In this document: one piece after another, positions 42,539-51,065 of the stretch
How the letters are laid out: each line of letters opens with the position of its first letter
Numbering within the stretch: the stretch's first letter is position 1
Assembly (NCBI GenBank): GCA_038244815.1
Contig: JBBRTB010000022.1
Location: forward strand, 1 to 64,000
Direction of reading: 5' to 3'
Length of the DNA stretch: 64,000 nt
Origin: DASVHS01 sp038244815
GTDB taxonomy: Bacteria; Acidobacteriota; Thermoanaerobaculia; Gp7-AA8
The notes under the pieces: model-generated
Told to the model about the DNA's origin: nothing
Database searches by the model: none
Seen by the model: the letters and a program-made list of their open reading frames with translations, nothing else
Made by a program: the position numbers and the translations under genes

Positions 42539-43073
42539 CGCAATCGCGATTCTTCTCGTGACTTCCGCGTGCGCGACGTCGCACGTGGCTCCCGTCCCCG
42601 GACTGCCCGTGAACTTCGGCGTCGTGGAAGAGGGAAAGCTCTATCGGGGCGCGCAGCCGACGGCGGATGAGATCGAGAATCTCTATCGTCGTGGCGTGAA
42701 GACGATCGTGAAGCTCAACGTGGCCGATCTGGACATGGAGCGCTTCGCCACCGGCGAGCTGGGTATCCGGCTGATGGAGATTCCGCTCAACGCGCGCGAC
42801 ACCGGCACGGCCACGTCGTGCGCACAGGTCGAGCGCGCCTACGCGGCGATCAGCGATCCGCTGAACTGGCCGGTTTACGTCCATTGCGACCACGGACGCG
42901 ACCGGACGGGCTTTCTCGTCGGCCTCTACCGCGAGCGGGTGGAGGGTTGGACGTGGGCTCAGGTCAGCGACGAACTGAGGCGATACGGTCACGACACGGC
43001 CATGCGCATCGTGCTGCCGCACATCTCCGGAGCGCTGGCCGATCACTACCACGTCTGTGCGGGGGCGCGGTGA
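42525..43073 (+). CDS. Lipoprotein dual-specificity/tyrosine phosphatase
   Basis: 182 residues, GTG start. The signal peptide has lipobox VTSAC. The phosphatase core has YRGAQPTADEIENLYRRGVK at the front and the CX5R loop VHCDHGRDRTG, with catalytic Cys and Arg intact. This is the DSP/PTP family with the GAQP opening of KRI- and DUF442-like members. A periplasm-facing anchored phosphatase is unusual but consistent with the lipobox. It overlaps both neighbours, 14 bases upstream and GTGA downstream. Confidence 0.86.
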   Translation: MKWRNAIAILLVTSACATSHVAPVPGLPVNFGVVEEGKLYRGAQPTADEIENLYRRGVKTIVKLNVADLDMERFATGELGIRLMEIPLNARDTGTATSCAQVERAYAAISDPLNWPVYVHCDHGRDRTGFLVGLYRERVEGWTWAQVSDELRRYGHDTAMRIVLPHISGALADHYHVCAGAR

Positions 43074-43531
43074 CCGGCGAGCAGCAGGACAACGCCGGTG
43101 TGGTCTTTCCGCCGCCGTTCATCTTCGTGGGGTTCTTCGTGGCGGGATGGCTGGCGCGGCGCTGGATCCCGTGGTCCATTCCGTTCGCGCGGCCGGTTGG
43201 CGTGGTGGTCGTACTCTTCGCGCTGGCGTTGATCGTGTGGGGTCTGGGCGCGATGTTGCGGGCCCGCACCGCGGTGAACCCTCACAAACCCGCCACCCGG
43301 CTCCTCATCGAGGGCCCGTTTCGCCTCTCGCGAAACCCGCTTTACCTGTCGCTGGTGATCCTCTACGCAGGCGTATCGATCTGGACCGAGGCCGTGACCG
43401 CGCTCCTGCTGTTGCCCGTGGTGATCGCGGTGTTGCGGGTCAGGGTCATTCGTCGCGAAGAGGCGTATCTCGAGCGGCGGTTCGGCGACGACTACCGGAC
43501 GTATTGCGGCAGGGTGCGCCGCTGGTTGTGA
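43070..43531 (+). CDS. ICMT/PEMT-like integral membrane methyltransferase
   Basis: 153 residues, GTG start overlapping the previous stop. Four hydrophobic helices, and the conserved family core HKPATRLLIEGPFRLSRNPL with Y-L-S-L, then RREEAYLERRFGDDYRTYCG, matching isoprenylcysteine carboxyl methyltransferase and phospholipid methyltransferase relatives. The bacterial members methylate membrane lipids or unknown substrates with SAM. It is the last gene of the AI-2E/phosphatase operon. Confidence 0.88.
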   Translation: MTGEQQDNAGVVFPPPFIFVGFFVAGWLARRWIPWSIPFARPVGVVVVLFALALIVWGLGAMLRARTAVNPHKPATRLLIEGPFRLSRNPLYLSLVILYAGVSIWTEAVTALLLLPVVIAVLRVRVIRREEAYLERRFGDDYRTYCGRVRRWL

Positions 43532-43552
43532 GGCCGGTGGGCGGCCGCACAT

Positions 43553-43924
43553 CTACGCCAGTCGCGTGACCACCGCCACGAGCTCGCTCCCTTCGAATGG
43601 CTTCTTCACCACCGCGAACACCTCTTTCGCGATGTCCCGGAGCACCGGGGTGGGGGTGGCGGTCATGACGATGACACGTTGCAGCAGCGCGGGGTTCTTC
43701 TCGCGCAGATCCTTGATCACGGTCATCCCGCCTTCGTGCGGCATCATCAGGTCGAGGATGATGGCCAAGTAATCATGGCGGCCGATGGCCTCCATTGCCG
43801 CTCGGCCGCTGCCGACGACATCGACGCGAAACCCCTGACGTTTGAGCAGCATCGAGACGAGTTTCTGCATCGACACATCATCGTCGAGCACGAGCACGCG
43901 TGATCTTCTCTTTAGCAGTTTCAT
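43553..43924 (-). CDS. Single-domain response regulator
   Basis: 123 residues from ATG 43924 (MKLLKRRSRVLVLDDD); a longer frame to 44050 is not supported. Acidic pocket D14-D16 (LDDD), phosphorylation site D58 (IILDLMMP), conserved Lys in VVKKPF. Receiver domain only, no output domain. It follows the GH16-like lipoprotein gene on the same strand by 22 bases. Confidence 0.9.
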   Translation of the reverse strand: MKLLKRRSRVLVLDDDVSMQKLVSMLLKRQGFRVDVVGSGRAAMEAIGRHDYLAIILDLMMPHEGGMTVIKDLREKNPALLQRVIVMTATPTPVLRDIAKEVFAVVKKPFEGSELVAVVTRLA

Positions 43925-43946
43925 GCGGCGGGCGATTGTACGCGAG

Positions 43947-44828
43947 TCATAAATTGCACGGTGAGGGGAGTGCCGGAACGGGCGCGAGGACGGTGTCGCG
44001 GAACCTGACGCCGCGCTGCCGCAGATCGGCGACACGAACAGCAACGGCATCCGGCGTCAACGCCTTTTCGCTGAAGAACACCCAGTCGATGTCCTCTTCG
44101 TAGCGGCGCGTCTCCGTCGAAGCCAGGAGCCCGGTGCGGATGAACCAGAGATTGAAATTGATCGACATCATCGACTCCGGATAGTAGCGGCCGCTGTGGT
44201 CGGCGACGGGTCTGCCGTCGATCCAGTAACGCACGTGACCGTCCCCGACCTGGGTGACGAGCGTGTGCCAGCCGTCGAGCGAGCCTGGCGAATCGGACGA
44301 GACGTTGTCGGCTTTCCAGCCCGGCTCCGGGCTGAACGTCTCCCACGTGGTCTCGAACATCGTCGCGGCGGTGTGCTGCCATCCGCCGTTGGGGAGGTAC
44401 TCGAAGTCGATCTCGCTGTAGTCGGGATCCATCGGCGCCGCCAGCGGGCTGACGAGATAGAACGTCTCGACGATCTGATCGCCGTTCGGCCCGACCGCGG
44501 GCGTGTCGTGAAAGCGGACGCGCGCGGCGTAGGTGCCGCCGAGGTATTTGCGCTCGTGGCAGATCTGCGTCTGGATGGTGTTCCCGGGTGCGCCGCCCGT
44601 CGACGAGGACATCCTCAGGATCCCGTTTCCCGCATCGTCGATGAGCGTCACGTTCCCCGGGCCCCAGCTCGCGCCCGGAACTCCGGGCCAGCCGGGCTCT
44701 GTGCGTACGGTCCAGCCGTGCCGGGCGAGCATGGCGACGGAAGGATCGCTGAAGTCGTCGAACAGCACCCGCGCGCTCGAGCATCCGGCCGTGACGAGCA
44801 GCGTGAGCGCCGCGACGATTCCTCTCAT
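43947..44828 (-). CDS. GH16-like lipoprotein
   Basis: 293 residues from ATG 44828. Signal peptide with lipobox VTAGC (C16). The concanavalin-like fold has the GH16 catalytic signature YSEIDFEYL (139-143 EIDFE), with both glutamates and the central aspartate present. VLFDDFSDPS opens the domain and DGWHTLVTQVGDGHVRYWID fits the second sheet. GH16 enzymes cut beta-1,3 or beta-1,4 glucans, galactans or agars; the specific glycan cannot be told. It is divergent from the sugar transporter operon by 65 bp, which fits glycan breakdown and uptake. Confidence 0.8.
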   Translation of the reverse strand: MRGIVAALTLLVTAGCSSARVLFDDFSDPSVAMLARHGWTVRTEPGWPGVPGASWGPGNVTLIDDAGNGILRMSSSTGGAPGNTIQTQICHERKYLGGTYAARVRFHDTPAVGPNGDQIVETFYLVSPLAAPMDPDYSEIDFEYLPNGGWQHTAATMFETTWETFSPEPGWKADNVSSDSPGSLDGWHTLVTQVGDGHVRYWIDGRPVADHSGRYYPESMMSINFNLWFIRTGLLASTETRRYEEDIDWVFFSEKALTPDAVAVRVADLRQRGVRFRDTVLAPVPALPSPCNL

Positions 44829-44893
44829 GATGTGGGCGTAGTGCGCCGTGCGTGCCATCGCCGCCGAGACCGGCTGTGGTACAACACGCGCTC

Positions 44894-45928
44894 ATGAAAA
44901 AAGCGCTGATCACCGCGTGCGCGCTGCTGGCCTTCGCTTGCGTCAAGGCACCCCGGGAGACCACCGCGGGGGAGTCCACGGCCCAGGAGCACAAGGGTCC
45001 GGTGCGCATCGGATTCTCCATGGATACGCTCAAAGAGGAGCGGTGGCAGCGCGACAAACAGCTCGTCGAACAACGCGCCAGGGAAGTGGGCGCGGTGCTC
45101 GACGTGCAGGTGGCCAACGGCGATGACGCCGTGCAGACCAAGCAGGCCGACAACATGCTGGCCAAGGGCGTGGACGTACTGATCGTCGCGCCGCACAACG
45201 GCGAGATCGCCGCGTCGATCGTCGAGGCCGCGCACCGTCACGGCGTCCCGGTCATCGCGTACGATCGCCTCATCCGCAACGCCGACGTCGATCTCTACAT
45301 CTCCCATCAGGTGGAGCGCATGGGGGAGATGCAGGCCCAGTACGCGCTCAGTCACGTGCCCAAAGGCAACTACGTCCTCATCGGCGGCTCGCCGACCGAT
45401 TACAACGCGCTGCTGCTGCGCCAGGGTCAGATGAAGGTGCTCGACCCGGCCATCAAGCGCGGCGACATCAAGATCATCTCCGACCAGTTCGCGCGCGAGT
45501 GGAAAGCGGAGGAAGCGTTGCGCATCACCGAGGATGCGCTGACGAAGACCGGGAACAAGATCGATGCCATCGTGGCCTCGAACGACGGCACCGCGGGCGG
45601 CGCCATCTCCGCGCTCGAAGCGGCCGGTCTGGCCGGCAAGGTTCTCGTCACCGGTCAGGACGCGCAGAAAGACGCCGTGCAGCGCATCGTCAAAGGCACG
45701 CAGACCATGACGGTCTACAAACAGATCCAGCCGCTGGCGTTCGGCGCGGTCGACGCGGCCGTCAAGCTCGCCCGTCACGAGCCCGTGCCCACCACCGAGA
45801 AGATCAACAACGGCATGAAGGACATTCCGGCCATCCTCCTCGAGCCCATCGTCGTCGACAAGAGCAACGTCGACTCGACGATCATCAAGGACGGCTACCA
45901 GACCCACCAGGACATCTACGGCCAATGA
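44894..45928 (+). CDS. xylF: Sugar ABC transporter substrate-binding lipoprotein (XylF type)
   Basis: 344 residues from ATG 44894. The lipobox is LLAFAC (about residues 11-16). The mature part is a periplasmic binding protein: IGFSMDTLKEERWQRDKQLV, VDVLIVAPHNGEIAASIVEA, VPVIAYDRLIRNADVDLYIS and IVASNDGTAGGAISALEAAG. This pattern is the D-xylose binding protein (XylF) type. It starts the XylFGH operon; the next gene overlaps by ATGA. No xylA, xylB or xylR gene is in the window. Confidence 0.9.
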   Translation: MKKALITACALLAFACVKAPRETTAGESTAQEHKGPVRIGFSMDTLKEERWQRDKQLVEQRAREVGAVLDVQVANGDDAVQTKQADNMLAKGVDVLIVAPHNGEIAASIVEAAHRHGVPVIAYDRLIRNADVDLYISHQVERMGEMQAQYALSHVPKGNYVLIGGSPTDYNALLLRQGQMKVLDPAIKRGDIKIISDQFAREWKAEEALRITEDALTKTGNKIDAIVASNDGTAGGAISALEAAGLAGKVLVTGQDAQKDAVQRIVKGTQTMTVYKQIQPLAFGAVDAAVKLARHEPVPTTEKINNGMKDIPAILLEPIVVDKSNVDSTIIKDGYQTHQDIYGQ

Positions 45929-47472
45929 CACAGGCCCCGGCCCCCGGGCCCCGGCCCGCGGTGACGATGGAGATGCGCGGCATCTCGAAGTCCTTTCCCG
46001 GCGTTCGCGCGCTCGATGACGTTTCGTTCGACGTGCGCGCGGGAGAGATTCACGCGCTCGTCGGCGAGAACGGCGCCGGCAAGTCGACGCTGATGAAGAT
46101 CGTCGGCGGCGTCTACCGGCACGGTTCGTTCGAGGGAGAGATCGTGGTCGACGGACAGCCGCGCCGCTTTGCCGGCGTGCGCGACGCGGAACTGGCCGGC
46201 ATCGCCGTCGTGCATCAGGAGCTGTCGCTCGTGCGCGAGTTCACCATCGCCGAGAACATCTTTCTCGGTCGCGAACCGCGCCGGTTCGGCGTCATCCAGT
46301 TCGAAGCGCTCTATAGCCAGGCCCAGACGTTCATCGACGAGCTCCATCTCGCTCTCGATCCCCACATGCCCGTCGGATTCCTCGGCATCGGGCAGCAGCA
46401 TCTCGTCGAGATCGCCAAGGCGCTGTCGCGTCACGCACGCATCCTCGTGCTCGACGAGCCGACCGCCGCGCTGACCGACACCGAGGCGGAGATCCTCTTC
46501 GCCGTTCTGGAACGCCTGCGGGCGCGCGGGGTGGCCATCGTCTACATCTCGCACAAGCTCGGCGAGGTCTTCCGCCTCTCGGATCGCGTCACCGTTCTGC
46601 GCGACGGGAAGACGGTGAGCACGGATGTGACCTCGCGGACGACGATCGCCGGCGTCATCGCCCGCATGGTCGGGCGCGAGGTCAGCGGCCTCTTTCCGCC
46701 CGTCGATCGCCATGCCGGCGACGTCGTGTTCGAAGCACGCGGCGTCACGGTCGAGGATCCGAATGTCGCGGGCAAACTCCTCGTCGACCACGTCTCCTTC
46801 GCCGTCCATCGCGGCGAGGTCCTCGGCATCGCTGGTCTCGTGGGCGCGGGACGCAGCGATCTCATGATGGCCATCTTCGGCGCACATCCGGGGAAGACCA
46901 CCGGCGGGTTTCTCGTCGACGGCAAGCCGGTCAGGATCCGCAGTCCCTCCCATGCCATCGCCTGCGGCATCGGCTTCGTCACCGAGGACCGCAAGCGCTT
47001 CGGGCTGCTGCTCGACCAGAGCATCGTCAGGAACGTGACCCTGGCCGCGCTCAAGCAGATCTCCGGACGCTTCGTCACACACCTCGAGGCCGAGACCGCG
47101 GCGGGGGAGCAGGCCATGCACGATCTGCGCGTCAAGGCGGGATCGGTCTTCACGATCGCGGGCACGCTCTCCGGAGGCAACCAGCAGAAGGTCGTGCTCG
47201 CGAAATGGCTCCTGACCGCGCCGCGCGTCCTCTTTCTCGACGAGCCGACGCGCGGCATCGACGTCGGCGCGAAGCAGGAGGTCTATGCGGAGATCAACCG
47301 GCTGGCTGGCCAGGGGATGGCCATCGTGCTCGTCTCGTCGGAATTGCCGGAGGTCATGGGTCTGTCCGACCGGATCATGGTGCTGCACGAAGGGAAGACC
47401 TCCGGGCAGTTCCGCCGCGAGGAGGCGACGGCCGAAGCGGTGATGGCCGCCGCCACGGGACACGCCGCATGA
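45925..47472 (+). CDS. xylG: Sugar ABC transporter ATPase with two nucleotide-binding domains (XylG type)
   Basis: 515 residues. Two ABC cassettes as in XylG/RbsA. The first has Walker A GENGAGKST, signature-like LGIGQQHLVEIAKAL and Walker B ILVLDEPTAAL. The second has a degenerate Walker A LVGAGRSDLM, signature LSGGNQQKVVLAKWL and Walker B VLFLDEPTRGID. This asymmetry is normal for the family. The N-terminal MTQAPAPGPRPA tail is proline-rich. It overlaps the genes on both sides by ATGA, so the three are tightly coupled. Confidence 0.94.
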   Translation: MTQAPAPGPRPAVTMEMRGISKSFPGVRALDDVSFDVRAGEIHALVGENGAGKSTLMKIVGGVYRHGSFEGEIVVDGQPRRFAGVRDAELAGIAVVHQELSLVREFTIAENIFLGREPRRFGVIQFEALYSQAQTFIDELHLALDPHMPVGFLGIGQQHLVEIAKALSRHARILVLDEPTAALTDTEAEILFAVLERLRARGVAIVYISHKLGEVFRLSDRVTVLRDGKTVSTDVTSRTTIAGVIARMVGREVSGLFPPVDRHAGDVVFEARGVTVEDPNVAGKLLVDHVSFAVHRGEVLGIAGLVGAGRSDLMMAIFGAHPGKTTGGFLVDGKPVRIRSPSHAIACGIGFVTEDRKRFGLLLDQSIVRNVTLAALKQISGRFVTHLEAETAAGEQAMHDLRVKAGSVFTIAGTLSGGNQQKVVLAKWLLTAPRVLFLDEPTRGIDVGAKQEVYAEINRLAGQGMAIVLVSSELPEVMGLSDRIMVLHEGKTSGQFRREEATAEAVMAAATGHAA

Positions 47473-48632
47473 GCGAGCTGGAGCCGAAAGGGGCGGCGCG
47501 GTTTTCCGCGGCATCGGTCCGCGCGTACACGATGGTGTTCGCGCTGATCGCCATCGCGCTGTACTTCCAGTGGAGCACGCGCAGCGACCTCTATCCCTAC
47601 GGGCTGTTTCTGCATCCGGTGAACCTCGCCAACCTGCTCAAGCAGATGTCGGTCACCGGCGTCGTGGCCGTGGGGATGCTGATGGTCATCGTGTCGCGCG
47701 AGATCGATCTGTCGGTCGGCTCGATGCTCGGACTGGCGGGCGGCATCGCCGCGATGGCGCAGGGCTGGGGACTGGCGGCATCGTTCACCGCGGCCATCGT
47801 CACCGGCGCCGTCATCGGAGCATTCCAGGGGGCGCTCGTCGCCTACGCCTCGATCCCGTCGTTCATCGTCACCCTGGGCGGATTGCTGACGTGGCGCGGC
47901 GTCATCCTCTATCTCAGTAAAGGCGAGACGATTCCCGTGCGGCTGCCGGTGTTCCGCCTGTTCGGCGTGGCGCTGGTGACGCCGGCCTCGGGACTCGTGC
48001 TCGCGCTGATCGCCATCGCGCTGGTCGTCGCCGCTGCGCTTCGCCGCAATCGCGCCCGCCGCCGGCACGGCCTTCCGCTCTCGAGCGCGGCGGCGACCGT
48101 CTTCCGCATCGTCGTTCCGTCGGTGCTGATCGTCGTGTTCACGCTGGCGATGAACGACCAGGGTGGCGTGCCGCTGCCGGTCATCGTCATGCTGGCCGTG
48201 GCGATCGCCGGCGCGTTTCTCACGCGCAACACCACGTTCGGCCGGTACCTCTATGCGATCGGCAGCAACCCTGATGCGACGCGTCTGTCGGGAATCAACT
48301 CGCGCAGGCATGTGCTGGCGGCGTTCGCACTGCTGGGTGCGCTCGTCGGCATCGCCTCGCTGCTGCACACGGGCCGGGTGGGCAGCGCCTCGCCCGACGC
48401 CGGCACGCTGATGGAGCTCGACGCCATCGCCGCGTGCGTCATCGGCGGCACGAGTCTGATGGGGGGGCGGGGCACGGTTTCCGGCGCGCTGCTCGGCGCG
48501 CTGATCATGGCCAGCCTCGACAACGGTATGTCGCTGCTCTCGGTCGAGAACGCCACGCAGTACATCATCAAAGGCGCCGTGCTCGTCGCTGCCGTCGGCT
48601 TCGACATGATCGGCCGGCGCAGAACGACGTAG
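47469..48632 (+). CDS. xylH: Sugar ABC transporter permease (XylH type)
   Basis: 387 residues, about ten membrane helices. Family motifs: GMLMVIVSREIDLSVGSMLG (the cytoplasmic loop and following helix), IPSFIVTLGGLLTWRG, YAIGSNPDATRLSGINSRRH (EAA-like coupling loop) and ACVIGGTSLMGGRGTVSGAL. Together with the upstream binding protein and ATPase it forms a complete importer, probably for xylose or a related pentose. The last 47 bases of the gene (48576-48622) recur near-identically at 50840-50886. Confidence 0.93.
   Translation: MSELEPKGAARFSAASVRAYTMVFALIAIALYFQWSTRSDLYPYGLFLHPVNLANLLKQMSVTGVVAVGMLMVIVSREIDLSVGSMLGLAGGIAAMAQGWGLAASFTAAIVTGAVIGAFQGALVAYASIPSFIVTLGGLLTWRGVILYLSKGETIPVRLPVFRLFGVALVTPASGLVLALIAIALVVAAALRRNRARRRHGLPLSSAAATVFRIVVPSVLIVVFTLAMNDQGGVPLPVIVMLAVAIAGAFLTRNTTFGRYLYAIGSNPDATRLSGINSRRHVLAAFALLGALVGIASLLHTGRVGSASPDAGTLMELDAIAACVIGGTSLMGGRGTVSGALLGALIMASLDNGMSLLSVENATQYIIKGAVLVAAVGFDMIGRRRTT
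48576..48622. repeat. Direct repeat copy 1 (xylH 3' end)
   Basis: 47 bp identical at 46 positions to 50840-50886, same orientation, 2264 bp apart. This copy is inside xylH and encodes AVLVAAVGFDMIGRR. Confidence 0.95.
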
Positions 48633-48663
48633 GTCGGACTCTTCACTCGCCCGAATGGTGACG

Positions 48664-48693
48664 AAAAAAAAGAGGCTGGCCGAAGCCAGCCTC
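48664..48693 (-). terminator. Intrinsic terminator with TTCG tetraloop
   Basis: On the minus strand: GAGGCTGGC, a TTCG loop, GCCAGCCTC, then eight T (A-run 48664-48671 on the plus strand). It ends the subtilisin gene transcript and faces the xylFGH operon. Confidence 0.95.
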
Positions 48694-48718
48694 TCGTATC
48701 CCGAGTCTACCGCTGGAA

Positions 48719-50086
48719 TTACTGGAGTCCGAGTGCGCGAGGGACGTTGATGAATCCTTTGCCGTAGAACGGATCGGTTCCCGGCTGGCCGAGATCGTCG
48801 GCCGACTGCTGCAGGGCCGCCTTGACCTGCGACGGCTTGTCCTTGCCGATCGATTCCACCAGCAGCGCGGCCAGGCCGGTCACGTGTGGTGCGGCCATCG
48901 ATGTTCCTTCCGCTCCGACCACAAACGTACCAGTCTGGCAGATGCTGAGGCCCGCGGACACGGCACTGCGCGAGCAGGCCGCCCACACGTAGCTGCCGTT
49001 GCCGCCCGGTGCTGCCACGCTGACCGCGGAACGGCCGTAGTTCGTGTAGAACGCCGGCGCATTGACGTTCTGCCACGGGCCGTTGGTCGAGTAGTTCGTC
49101 GGGCCGGTGGCGGAGACGCAGACCGTGTTCGGCGATGCGCAATACGTCACGTTCAGGTTTCCGTCGTGATCCATATCCAGCCCGCTGTTGCCCGCGGCGA
49201 CGACGATGAGCGTGCCTTTGGAGTGCGCGTAGTTGAACACTCTGTTGATCAGACCGACGTAGGCTCCGTTCCCGGCTTTGGAGAACCCGCCTCCGAGACT
49301 CATGTTGGCCACGTCGGCGTCGATATCAGCCGCGTAGAGCACGCCGCTCAGAACCGCGCCGAGGGAACCGCTGCCGCCGGTGCACTGGCCGCTGGCATCC
49401 GTGGTGAGTCCGAGGACCTTGACCGGGACGAGCGTGACGTTCGACGTCACGCCGGCGGCGGCGACGGCATTGCTGGCGATGGTCGCCGAGACGTGGGTGC
49501 CATGAAACAGCAGGTCGTCGGTGGGATGGAACGTGAAGCCGGCCGGAATGCAGGCCGGGTTGTCGAGCTGGAACTGCACGCCGCGCGAGTAATCGACGAG
49601 GCCGGCAAGATCCGGATGGCTCGCCGAGCCCGCGGCGTTCTGACGGTCGATGCCGGTGTCGAGAACAGCGACGGTTACGCTGCGTGAGCCGAGACGACCG
49701 GCGGCCCAGGCCTGGTCGGCGCCGATCGTGCGCATGTTCCACTGGCGCGGATAGAAGAACGCGCCGGCGGGATTCGCCGCGCTGGCCGGCGCGTCGAAGT
49801 TCTGCTCCGCCGCGCTCATGGACTCACCGTCGAGAGAGAAGGTCGCGTCGGCCTGGACGGAGGCGATGCCGCTGTTCGCGCCGAGCTGCGCGGCGCCGTC
49901 AGCGCTAAGGCCGTGCACCAGCGCGAGAATCGGATGCTGAAAGACGACCGTACCGCCAGCGGCAGCGACCTGATCGGCGAATCCGGCCGGAACGCTGTTG
50001 CCTCGAAACGTCACGACGTACTGCCCGGCAAACGCGGCGGCAGAAACCAGGAGGGAAATCACGAGCACAGCGGAAAGCTTCTTCAT
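48719..50086 (-). CDS. Secreted subtilisin-like serine protease (S8)
   Basis: 455 residues from ATG 50086, with an AGGAAG ribosome-binding site. Signal peptide 1-20 (VSAAAFAG). The I9-type propeptide is about 22-85 (YVVTFRGNSVPAGFADQVAA). The catalytic domain carries D143 (VAVLDTGIDRQ), H195 (FHGTHVSATIA), oxyanion Asn in VAAGNSGLDMD, and Ser in EGTSMAAPHVTG. Two disulfide-likely Cys pairs are present. It ends shortly after the domain (GKGFINVPRALGLQ). It is isolated on the minus strand between xylH and the debris region, and bounded on both sides by the 47-bp direct repeat. Confidence 0.93.
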   Translation of the reverse strand: MKKLSAVLVISLLVSAAAFAGQYVVTFRGNSVPAGFADQVAAAGGTVVFQHPILALVHGLSADGAAQLGANSGIASVQADATFSLDGESMSAAEQNFDAPASAANPAGAFFYPRQWNMRTIGADQAWAAGRLGSRSVTVAVLDTGIDRQNAAGSASHPDLAGLVDYSRGVQFQLDNPACIPAGFTFHPTDDLLFHGTHVSATIASNAVAAAGVTSNVTLVPVKVLGLTTDASGQCTGGSGSLGAVLSGVLYAADIDADVANMSLGGGFSKAGNGAYVGLINRVFNYAHSKGTLIVVAAGNSGLDMDHDGNLNVTYCASPNTVCVSATGPTNYSTNGPWQNVNAPAFYTNYGRSAVSVAAPGGNGSYVWAACSRSAVSAGLSICQTGTFVVGAEGTSMAAPHVTGLAALLVESIGKDKPSQVKAALQQSADDLGQPGTDPFYGKGFINVPRALGLQ

Positions 50087-50429
50087 GGCGAGGCACTTCC
50101 TTTCGTAGGTGAGAGATTTGCCTGCGCAGAAGTCTTCGGCAGCCTCGGCTGTCTCGGAGAGACCTGGGCTTTGCGTCACCACCTCACGATGGTTTTGCCG
50201 TTGTCGAACCTTTGCGGGAGGAACCAGTTCGGGCATTTTCTTTGCGGCTCACCATCAAGTCAAGGAAAAGTCATTGGCGAACACATCTGCCGCGATTTTC
50301 GTGCGGTCCGGCGAAGCATTGAATCACGAGTACCGCATGGCCACCTTCTGTGGGCCCTACGAGGGATGTGTAGGCACTATCACTTGCGCGTTGCCGATCG
50401 CAGCCGTAGTGCGGCGTCTGCCGGCACAC
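50087..50429. other. Non-coding upstream region of the subtilisin gene
   Basis: It holds the ribosome-binding site near 50090-50105 and probably the promoter of the protease gene. No frame here reads convincingly as protein. Confidence 0.5.
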
Positions 50430-50785
50430 AAGGACCTGTTGTGCGCGAAGCGGAATTTGGCACGACGACCATCCATTTGTTGAACGTTCCAGTGGACGTA
50501 CAGTTCCGTCTGGCGCTGCGCATCTTCGAGATGAACCTTGCGCAGGCGGACTTCATCATACGTGTCTTCGATCAGGCGACCAAAACGGTGATTTCGGAGC
50601 GACGGGTGACGACGACAACCGGTGGCGTCCCGCCGCGGGGATATTACTCCGGCGTTCGTGGAACTCGATGACATTGCCACAGGTGTGGTGTTGCAACCGG
50701 CCCGGCTACGCGTAGAAATCGTGCCGCTGATGACAGGCAGTGCTTTCTGGTCGTACGTGAGCGTCGTCCGCAATAGAGGTGGCGC
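50430..50785 (+). pseudogene. Remnant of a secreted protein C-terminus
   Basis: Two frames read as one protein piece. The first (50450-50635) gives TTIHLLNVPVDVQFRLALRI and ADFIIRVFDQATKTVISERR. After a shift near 50640 the second gives AFVELDDIATGVVLQPARLR and VEIVPLMTGSAFWSYVSVVR. This order (RLRIEIxPLxxGxxxWxxVSV) is a common C-terminal module of Acidobacteriota secreted proteins. There is no start, the frame is broken, and the tail is replaced by unrelated sequence and then the xylH 3'-end copy. Confidence 0.6.
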
Positions 50786-50839
50786 ATCCCGCGCCGCCGG
50801 GCGCTGTTGGAGGGTGTGCCGCGCGCCGCGCCGGTCCTG

Positions 50840-50886
50840 GCCGTGCTCGTCGCCGCCGTCGGCTTCGACATGATCGGCCGGCGCAG
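50840..50886. repeat. Direct repeat copy 2 (orphan xylH 3' end)
   Basis: 46 of 47 bases match the end of xylH, with one synonymous T/C difference. It still reads VLVAAVGFDMIGRRRA and a stop, but no permease body precedes it. tRNA-Val starts 23 bp downstream. Confidence 0.95.
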
Positions 50887-50908
50887 GGCATAATCGCGGA
50901 CCAAGCGT

Positions 50909-50983
50909 GCGGGGTTAGCTCAGCGGTAGAGCATCTCGCTTACACCGAGGGGGTCGGGGGTTCGAATCCCTCACCCCGCACCA
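50909..50983 (+). tRNA. tRNA-Val (TAC)
   Basis: 75 bases including an encoded CCA (50981-50983). The acceptor GCGGGGT pairs with ACCCCGC, the discriminator is A, and the anticodon loop CTTACAC has anticodon TAC. The T-arm is GGGGGTTCGAATCCC. A heptad repeat block begins five bases after the CCA. Confidence 0.97.
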
Positions 50984-50987
50984 TTTT

Positions 50988-51065
50988 GGGTCGTGGGTCG
51001 TGGGTCGTAGGTCACGGGGGCGTCTTCGCGGCCCCCACGACCTACGACCAACGATCTACGACCTG
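50988..51065. repeat. Palindromic heptad block (GGGTCGT / ACGACCT) after tRNA-Val
   Basis: Three GGGTCGT units and AGGTCAC (50988-51015) are followed by GGGGGCG-TCTTC-GCGGCCCCC and then ACGACCT, ACGACCA, ACGATCT and ACGACCT (51038-51065). The two arms are reverse complements around a GC hairpin. The last units form the end of the GNAT gene on the minus strand. Confidence 0.96.

Noticed and set aside
48576..50886. Phage-type attachment sites at the 47-bp direct repeats
   Set aside because: No integrase or phage gene lies between or near them, and the repeat is inside xylH rather than the tRNA.
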